DNA of 19,778 nucleotides from CBDULQ01 sp965368115 (GTDB taxonomy: Bacteria > Pseudomonadota > Gammaproteobacteria > SZUA-229). Positions 14,482 to 19,778 of this stretch are shown here, one piece after another. The stretch covers positions 1 to 19,778 of the forward strand of contig CBDULQ010000041.1 in assembly GCA_965368115.1 (NCBI GenBank), in the 5' to 3' direction. Position numbers and translations under genes: made by a program. The notes under the pieces are model-generated. The model saw only the letters and a program-made list of their open reading frames with translations, was not told the origin of the DNA and made no database searches. How positions within the stretch are numbered: the stretch's first letter is position 1; each line of letters opens with the position of its first letter.

Positions 14482-15609
14482 TCAGGCTTTGGCGCCCATC
14501 TTGATGGCCCGGTCGCGGGTTTTACCCGCTTCCACTGCGCGTACCCCCGCGTCCCAGTTGGGCATGGTTTCCGGCCAGCCGAAGCTGTGCTGCTGGATCA
14601 GATCGCAGAGCATCTTGATGTGGGCCGGCTGGTCATTGAGTGCCGGGATGTAGTGATAGGCTTCGCCGCCGGCCTGCAGAAAGATTTCACGATTTTCCAT
14701 GGCGATTTCTTCCAGGGTTTCCAGGCAGTCGGCGGAGAAGCCGGGGCAGATCACATCCACCGATTTCACGCCCTCGCCAGGCAGTTTTTCCAGGGTTTCG
14801 TCGCAATAGGGTTTGAGCCATTCTTCCTTACCGAAATGTGACTGGAACACCACCTGCCAGGACTGGCCACGCTCTTCCAGTTTGAGTTTCTCCGCCACCA
14901 GGCGTGCGGTTTTCTGGCAATGGCAGAAGTACGGGTCGCCGTGATCGAAATAGCGTTTAGGGATGCCATGGAAAGAGAACAGCAGCCGGTCCGGGGTTTC
15001 GCCCCGTTCCTTCCAGCTGGATTCGATACTCTGGGCCAGCGCCTCGATGTAGCCGCCGTGATCGTGATAACTGTTGATGAAACGCATGTCCGGCAGCCAG
15101 CGCCAGTGGCGCAGTTCTTCGGTGACCGCATCGAATACCGAGGCTGTGGTGGTGCCGGAATACTGGGGATACATGGGCAGAATCAGCAGCCGATGGGCGC
15201 CCGCCTTACGCAGGCCGCGCAGGCCCGCGCCGATTTCCGGTTTGCCGTAGCGCATGGCCACATCCACCAGCACATTGCCGCGAATCTGTTTCTGCAACTG
15301 CTTTTCAACCGCCTGCGCCTGTTTCTTGCTGATGGCGATCAGTGGTGAGCCCTGATCGGTCCACACCTTCCGGTAGGCTTTTGCCGAACGGCGCGGCCGA
15401 AAACGGAGTATGATGCCATGCAGAATCAGCCACCACAGGGCGCGGGGGAACTCGATGACCCGCGGGTCCCAGAGGAATTCCGCGAGGTATTTGCGGACTG
15501 AGCGGGTGGTGGGCTGGTCCGGCGAGCCCAGGTTCACCAGCAGTATGCCGATGCGCTCCTGGGGGCCGTGCAGGTATTTGAAATCGTCACTTTTATTTTG
15601 ATTAAACAT
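14482..15609 (-). CDS. hemH: Ferrochelatase
   Basis: This is the last enzyme of the classical haem pathway, inserting Fe2+ into protoporphyrin IX. The product is 375 residues, normal for proteobacteria. Motifs are ILLVNLGSPD near the N-terminus, LLFSFHGIPKRYFDHGDPY with catalytic His214, VVFQSHFGKEEWLKPY, and CPGFSADCLETLEEI with Glu297, the acidic partner in the active site. The frame is open to 15708, but the ATG at 15607-15609 is preferred: homology begins just after it, and a perfect extended -10 box lies at 15643-15648, inside the longer reading. It heads the operon hemH-DUF523-Sel1. Confidence 0.95.
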   Translation of the reverse strand: MFNQNKSDDFKYLHGPQERIGILLVNLGSPDQPTTRSVRKYLAEFLWDPRVIEFPRALWWLILHGIILRFRPRRSAKAYRKVWTDQGSPLIAISKKQAQAVEKQLQKQIRGNVLVDVAMRYGKPEIGAGLRGLRKAGAHRLLILPMYPQYSGTTTASVFDAVTEELRHWRWLPDMRFINSYHDHGGYIEALAQSIESSWKERGETPDRLLFSFHGIPKRYFDHGDPYFCHCQKTARLVAEKLKLEERGQSWQVVFQSHFGKEEWLKPYCDETLEKLPGEGVKSVDVICPGFSADCLETLEEIAMENREIFLQAGGEAYHYIPALNDQPAHIKMLCDLIQQHSFGWPETMPNWDAGVRAVEAGKTRDRAIKMGAKA

Positions 15610-15642
15610 GGATTCCGCGCGTGGTGGGTCAAATTGGCCGAA

Positions 15643-15651
15643 ATTATAACA
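15643..15651 (-). promoter_or_regulatory. Extended -10 promoter element of hemH
   Basis: On the minus strand the bases read TGTTATAAT, a consensus TATAAT preceded by TGn. This is the extended -10 form that can work without a good -35, and none is evident. Transcription would start about 7 bases further on, some 25-30 bases before the ATG at 15609. Confidence 0.6.
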
Positions 15652-15812
15652 ATTAAGCCCCCGAATTGGTTCAAACCCGTATAAGAATCTTGTAACATAC
15701 GTCCTCATTTTTTTGCACTAATCCGTGGCATTCCCGCCCGCGGTTTAGGCGTTCATATAAGATTTCGGACGCAACCGATCCGAGCATCTGTCCTTAAGCA
15801 GGAGTAACAAGA

Positions 15813-16946
15813 ATGCCAATACGTCTGGCAGTACCGAACGAAATTGCGCCCGGTGAGCGTCGCATTGCGCTCGAGCCCGGTGTCGCCAAGCGCCTGATTG
15901 ATATGGGTGTCGAGGTGTGCATGGAAAAAGGTGCGGCATTATCGTCCCATTTCCATGACGAGGCTTTCGAAGGTGTGAAGATTATCGATACACCCCAGGA
16001 GCTGTACAAAGACGCGGATGTGATTTTCAAAGTTCAGCCGCCGACACTCGATGAGCTGGACATGATCCGAGATGGTGCAGTCATCGTCGGTTTCATGGCG
16101 CCGCATCTGAACGAGGCCGTTACCGATAAAATGGTGCAAAAGAACATTACCAGCCTGGCCATGGAACTGGTGCCCCGCATCACCCGTGCCCAGTCCATGG
16201 ATGCCCTGTCTTCACAGGCGGCCATCGCGGGATATAAAGGTGTGCTGATGGGGGCCGACCTGGCCAGCGTGTTCTTTCCCATGCTGACCACCGCCGCGGG
16301 CACCATTCGCCCGGCCAAGGTGCTGGTGATCGGTGCCGGTGTGGCCGGTCTGCAGGCGATTGCAACGGCCAAGCGTCTCGGCGCCGTGGTGGAAGCCTAC
16401 GACGTACGCTCAGCGACCAAGGAGCAGTGTGAGTCGCTGGGTGCCAAGTTCGTCGATACCGGCGTCAGCGCTGATGGCGAAGGTGGTTATGCCCGTGAGC
16501 TGACCGACGACGAGAAAAAACAACAACGCGATGTGCTGGCACAGCATGTGTCCATGTCCGACGTGGTGGTATCCACTGCAGCCATCCCGGGTCGTCCTTC
16601 CCCGAAAATCATCGATAAAGATATGGTCGCCAACATGAAAGTGGGCGCGGTCATCGTCGACCTGGCGGCCGAAGGCGGCGGCAACTGCGAGCTCAGCGAG
16701 CCCGGCAAGACTGTCGACTACGACTGCTGCGTAACCATCCATGCGCCGCTGAACGTGCCCAGCCAGGTGCCGGTGCATGCCAGCGAAATGTATTCCAAGA
16801 ACCTGTTTAACCTGGTATCGCCCTTCATCAAGGAAGGCGGTGAACTGGAGCTGGATTGGGAAGACGAAGTCATCGCCAATTGCGCTCTGACCCACGACGG
16901 GGAAATCAAGAGTGAACGCTATCGCCGTGCGGAGGTGACAAAATGA
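15813..16946 (+). CDS. pntAA: NAD(P) transhydrogenase subunit alpha, NAD(H)-binding part
   Basis: A 377-residue soluble domain I of the proton-translocating transhydrogenase, which passes hydride between NADH and NADP+ using the proton gradient. Visible motifs are the N-terminal VPNEIAPGERRIALEPG, the conserved ELVPRITRAQSMDALSSQA, the Rossmann fingerprint VIGAGVAGLQAIATAKRLGA (about 172-191) and VDLAAEGGGNCE. It is the split form, ending before the membrane domain, as in Rhodospirillum-type enzymes. CAGGAG lies upstream of the ATG. Its TGA overlaps the pntAB start (ATGA), indicating translational coupling. Confidence 0.95.
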   Translation: MPIRLAVPNEIAPGERRIALEPGVAKRLIDMGVEVCMEKGAALSSHFHDEAFEGVKIIDTPQELYKDADVIFKVQPPTLDELDMIRDGAVIVGFMAPHLNEAVTDKMVQKNITSLAMELVPRITRAQSMDALSSQAAIAGYKGVLMGADLASVFFPMLTTAAGTIRPAKVLVIGAGVAGLQAIATAKRLGAVVEAYDVRSATKEQCESLGAKFVDTGVSADGEGGYARELTDDEKKQQRDVLAQHVSMSDVVVSTAAIPGRPSPKIIDKDMVANMKVGAVIVDLAAEGGGNCELSEPGKTVDYDCCVTIHAPLNVPSQVPVHASEMYSKNLFNLVSPFIKEGGELELDWEDEVIANCALTHDGEIKSERYRRAEVTK

Positions 16947-17230
16947 TCGAAGGCTTCACAGCACTCTATATATTCATGCTTTCAGCATTTACCGGTTACG
17001 AGGTCATCAGCCGCGTACCGGTCATCCTGCACACCCCGCTGATGTCCGGCTCCAACTTCGTGCACGGTATCGTGCTGGTGGGCGCCGTGGTGGTCATGGG
17101 TCACGCCGAAACCGGCCTGGAACTGGCCATCGGATTCGTGGCGGTGGCACTGGCTGCAGGTAATGCCGTGGGTGGTTATGTCGCCACGGTGCGCATGCTG
17201 GAAATGTTCAAGAGCAAGGGAGATAAATGA
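16943..17230 (+). CDS. pntAB: NAD(P) transhydrogenase subunit alpha, membrane part
   Basis: A 95-residue membrane subunit with three transmembrane helices (about residues 3-20, 33-53 and 59-80), including the conserved VISRVPVILHTPLMSG-NFVHGIVLVGA segment. It forms part of the proton channel with PntB. It overlaps pntAA by 4 bases, and its stop overlaps the pntB start by 4 bases. Confidence 0.95.
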   Translation: MIEGFTALYIFMLSAFTGYEVISRVPVILHTPLMSGSNFVHGIVLVGAVVVMGHAETGLELAIGFVAVALAAGNAVGGYVATVRMLEMFKSKGDK

Positions 17231-18624
17231 TGCAGACTTTTGTACAGATCGTTTATTTCCTCACCGCCGTGGTATTCATCCTCGGCCTGAAACAGATGAG
17301 TTCGCCGAAGACCGCGCGTGGCGGTATCGTCTGGGCGGGCATCGCCATGATAGCGGCTTCGCTGGTGGCCTTCCTGGAACCCGGTGTGCTGGCCCACGGC
17401 AGCAACGTACTGTTGATCGTGATCGCGATTGCAGTAGGTTCGGCAGTCGCCTATGTCACCGCCAAGCGCGTGGAAATGACCGACATGCCGCAGATGATCG
17501 CCATCTACAACGGCATGGGCGGCGGCGCGGCCGCGGCCATCGCTGGTGTGGAACTGGTTAAGGTTGCTTCCAGCGGTGCACAACTGGACAGCGTAACCCA
17601 GGTGCTGGCGGTACTGGGTGCGATTATCGGTGCGGTCTCTTTCTCCGGTTCCGGTATCGCGTTTGCCAAGCTGCAGGGCCTGATGAACAAGACTATTCGC
17701 CTGCCCATGCACCAGATGATGAATCTGGCGCTGTTCATCGCCACCCTGGCCACCGGCGCCATGATCGGCTTCGGTGGTGGTGATGTCTCCATGGGCCTGG
17801 TGCTGATCTTCTTCGCCCTGGCACTGGTGCTCGGCATCATGGTCACCATGCCCATCGGCGGCGCCGACATGCCGGTGGTGATTTCCCTGTTCAACGCCTT
17901 TACCGGTCTGGCTGTAGCCTTCGAGGGTTTCGTACTGCAGAACGCGGCGATGATCATCGCCGGTACCGTGGTGGGTTCTTCCGGTACCCTGCTGACCCAG
18001 TTGATGGCGAAAGCCATGAATCGTAAGATCACCAATGTACTGTTCTCCAGCTTCGGTTCTTCCGGCGGCGGTGAAGAAGAGTCCATCGAAGGCTCGATGA
18101 AAGAGATCCAGGGCTCCGATGCGGCGGTGATGATGGCCTATGCACAGAAAGTCATCATCATCCCCGGTTACGGTATGGCGGTCGCTCAGGCCCAGCACAA
18201 GGTGCAGGAGCTGACCCAGCTGCTGGAAGAGAAGGGTGTTACCGTTAAATTCGCCATCCATCCGGTGGCCGGCCGTATGCCGGGCCACATGAATGTGTTG
18301 CTGGCGGAAGCGGGTGTCGAATACGACAAGATCTTCGACCTGGATGAAATCAACCAGGAGTTCCCGACCGCTGATGTGGCGCTGGTGATCGGTGCTAACG
18401 ACGTGGTGAACCCGGTTGCGCGTAGTAATCCGGATAGCCCGATCTACGGCATGCCGATCCTCGATGCCGACAAGGCGAAGAACTGCATTGTCATCAAACG
18501 TGGTCGTGGTGCCGGTTTCTCCGGTATCGAAAACCACCTGTTCTACGCCGATAACACCCGTATGCTGTACGGTGACGGCCAGAAAGCCGTGGGCGAACTG
18601 ATCGCCGGTGTGAAGCAGATGTAA
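17227..18624 (+). CDS. pntB: NAD(P) transhydrogenase subunit beta
   Basis: A 465-residue, full-length subunit. The N-terminal half holds about nine membrane helices (domain II, with MPQMIAIYNGMGGGAAA). The C-terminal NADP(H)-binding domain III has PGYGMAVAQAQHKVQEL, HPVAGRMPGHMNVLLAEA, VIGANDVVNPVAR and KRGRGAGFSGIENHLFY. It works with PntAA and PntAB in the inner membrane to make NADPH at the expense of the proton gradient. ATGATG gives two possible starts, at 17227 or 17230. A hairpin follows the stop. Confidence 0.96.
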   Translation: MMQTFVQIVYFLTAVVFILGLKQMSSPKTARGGIVWAGIAMIAASLVAFLEPGVLAHGSNVLLIVIAIAVGSAVAYVTAKRVEMTDMPQMIAIYNGMGGGAAAAIAGVELVKVASSGAQLDSVTQVLAVLGAIIGAVSFSGSGIAFAKLQGLMNKTIRLPMHQMMNLALFIATLATGAMIGFGGGDVSMGLVLIFFALALVLGIMVTMPIGGADMPVVISLFNAFTGLAVAFEGFVLQNAAMIIAGTVVGSSGTLLTQLMAKAMNRKITNVLFSSFGSSGGGEEESIEGSMKEIQGSDAAVMMAYAQKVIIIPGYGMAVAQAQHKVQELTQLLEEKGVTVKFAIHPVAGRMPGHMNVLLAEAGVEYDKIFDLDEINQEFPTADVALVIGANDVVNPVARSNPDSPIYGMPILDADKAKNCIVIKRGRGAGFSGIENHLFYADNTRMLYGDGQKAVGELIAGVKQM

Positions 18625-18630
18625 TCTGTC

Positions 18631-18652
18631 GGGGCGGCAATTTTGTCGCCCC
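18631..18652 (+). terminator. Hairpin at the end of the pnt operon
   Basis: GGGGCGGC (18631-18638) pairs with GTCGCCCC (18645-18652), 8 bp with one G-T wobble, around the loop AATTTT, 6 bases after the stop. The stem is strong, but a C/T-mixed stretch rather than a pure T-run follows. Confidence 0.6.
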
Positions 18653-18741
18653 AATCCTCCCTTCCTCCCGAAAAAATGCTAATCTTCTAATATCCAGTAA
18701 CATACTGTTTCAAATGAATACATTTATAACGAGAAGCGGTT

Positions 18742-19734
18742 GTGCAACCAAATAGCGAAGTTTTAAAGCTTTCCAAACAGGGAAAAAAACTGATGAAGCA
18801 GCGTAAATATTACGATGCTGAAGAGGTTTTCTTGCAGGCTCTGGATATCGAGCCGGACAACAGTTACATCCTGGTCGGACTCGGCGATCTGTATCGCATC
18901 ACCAAGAAATTCGGCAAGGCCATCAATTTCTATTCCCGCCTGTTAAAGATTGACGAAGCCAATGTATTCGCCCTGCGCGGTATTGGCGATTCCTACCGCG
19001 GCCTGCGCCAGCCGGAGAAGAGCATCGATTTCTGGAAAGCCTACCTGGAAATCAATCGCGGCGATGTCCACGTGATGGTGCGCCTGGCCGACGCTTATAA
19101 AAGCATGGGCATGTCCGAAGAGTCGGAGCAGTTGTATCTGCAGTCGGTGGAAATCCAGAAAGACGATCGCTATGCCCTGATGGGCCTCGGCAACCTGTAC
19201 TACAAGGATCGCGACGACGACAAGGCGCTGCAGTATTTCGAAAAACTCCTCGCGCTGGATGAAAACTATGTCGCGGTACTGACCATGGTCGGCAATATCT
19301 ACCAGCGTCGCAGTGATTACGAGAACGCCAATACCTATTACAGTAAGGCCATCGAACTGGAGCCGGAAAACAGTTATGCACTGTATGGTCTGGGCAACTG
19401 CCAGCGCGGCCTGGGCAACCTGGATCGCGCCATCGAACTCTGGGGCAAGATTCTCGCCAAGGAACCCTACAACCAGAACATACTCAGTCGTCTGGGTGAT
19501 GCCTGGTTCAACAAAGACGATGTGGATCAGGCGCGCAGTTTGTACGAACGCAGCCTGGATATTGGCTTCGATGCATTCGCTTTAATTGGTATGTCACGGA
19601 TATATCGTAGTGAAGGTGAGTTTGTTGAAGCAGAGGCCTGTTGTAACCGGGTGTTGATGGAGAAGCCCGGGTTTGAGCGAGCGATTGAGGAGCTTTCTCT
19701 TGTTCTGATTGATAAGGATCGGGCAGCGAAATAG
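18742..19734 (+). CDS. TPR solenoid protein
   Basis: A 330-residue protein made almost entirely of tetratricopeptide repeats. The recurring element (Y/F)A-L-GLG-(D/N)-YR appears at about residues 42, 76, 110, 144, 178, 212, 246 and 279, an exact 34-residue period except for the last. There is no signal peptide, membrane segment or enzyme domain, so it is a cytoplasmic scaffold; partner unknown. It starts at GTG 18742 after GAGAAGCGG. It is separated from pntB by 117 bases and a hairpin and is probably a separate unit. An AT-rich stretch follows its stop and may end transcription. Confidence 0.9.
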   Translation: MQPNSEVLKLSKQGKKLMKQRKYYDAEEVFLQALDIEPDNSYILVGLGDLYRITKKFGKAINFYSRLLKIDEANVFALRGIGDSYRGLRQPEKSIDFWKAYLEINRGDVHVMVRLADAYKSMGMSEESEQLYLQSVEIQKDDRYALMGLGNLYYKDRDDDKALQYFEKLLALDENYVAVLTMVGNIYQRRSDYENANTYYSKAIELEPENSYALYGLGNCQRGLGNLDRAIELWGKILAKEPYNQNILSRLGDAWFNKDDVDQARSLYERSLDIGFDAFALIGMSRIYRSEGEFVEAEACCNRVLMEKPGFERAIEELSLVLIDKDRAAK

Positions 19735-19778
19735 GGTTTTTCTTCTTTTTAGTATTTTTAAAAAAAGAGCGGTTAAGC

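Noticed and set aside
17176..18654. Long antisense frame of 492 codons opposite pntB
   Set aside because: It mirrors a clearly coding GC-rich gene. Its His/Gly/Gln-rich translation is typical of an antisense shadow, and it resembles no known protein.
1..19778. CRISPR arrays, tRNA or rRNA genes, insertion sequences, attachment sites, toxin-antitoxin or phage-defence genes
   Set aside because: No short regular repeats, RNA-gene cores, transposase or integrase motifs, or defence-type domains were seen on either strand.

Overview
The window reads as a chromosomal segment of a gammaproteobacterium. The split three-gene proton-translocating transhydrogenase (pntAA-pntAB-pntB), the ferrochelatase, the SCO-type copper chaperone, the DUF2164 and DUF523 proteins and the moderate GC content all fit this; I cannot name the genus. 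No tRNA, rRNA, insertion sequence, integrase or CRISPR array was seen. Genes are dense on both strands. The one gene-free stretch over 300 bases is about 2135-2818.

Layout. (1) 1-2134: the 3' part of a beta-helix polysaccharide-active or polysaccharide-binding protein with two tandem CBM6-like modules, visibly AT-richer than the rest, followed by an empty zone with two strong hairpins. (2) 2819-4602 (+): a small unrecognised acidic protein, a transglutaminase-like cysteine-protease-fold protein, and a DUF2164 protein. (3) 4700-7223: a tight minus-strand operon (SDR dehydrogenase, DUF2141 secreted protein, VTT/DedA-like membrane protein), divergent from a Crp/Fnr-type regulator. A perfect palindrome of Fnr-like geometry (TTAAC-N4-GTTAA) abuts the regulator's start codon. 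(4) 7246-8729: a zinc-free MDR quinone-reductase-like enzyme (-) divergent from an HxlR regulator (+) that has a CxxxC pair; a perfect palindrome lies between them. (5) 8887-11114: a SCO copper chaperone whose stop overlaps the start of a chemoreceptor with a polytopic, histidine-rich membrane sensor domain; the pair ends in a strong intrinsic terminator. (6) 11202-13103 (+): a GNAT acetyltransferase, a secreted Pro/Gln-linker protein and a DUF4234-like membrane protein. (7) 13124-15609 (-): hemH, a DUF523 protein and a Sel1-repeat protein, with gaps of 4 and 10 bases. (8) 15813-18624 (+): the pnt operon with overlapping genes, then a hairpin. (9) 18742-19734 (+): a TPR protein with near-perfect 34-residue periodicity.

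How the parts fit. Much of the window concerns redox and respiration: NAD(P)H balance (pnt), haem synthesis (hemH), a copper chaperone for cytochrome oxidase (SCO), an electrophile- or thiol-responsive regulator with its reductase (HxlR/MDR) and a Crp/Fnr-controlled operon. The most interesting unit is the translationally coupled SCO-chemoreceptor pair. It suggests, as inference only, a receptor that senses copper, oxygen or respiratory state through a metal site in its membrane domain. The second most interesting is the compact Crp/Fnr-SDR-DUF2141-VTT module with a likely autoregulatory operator.
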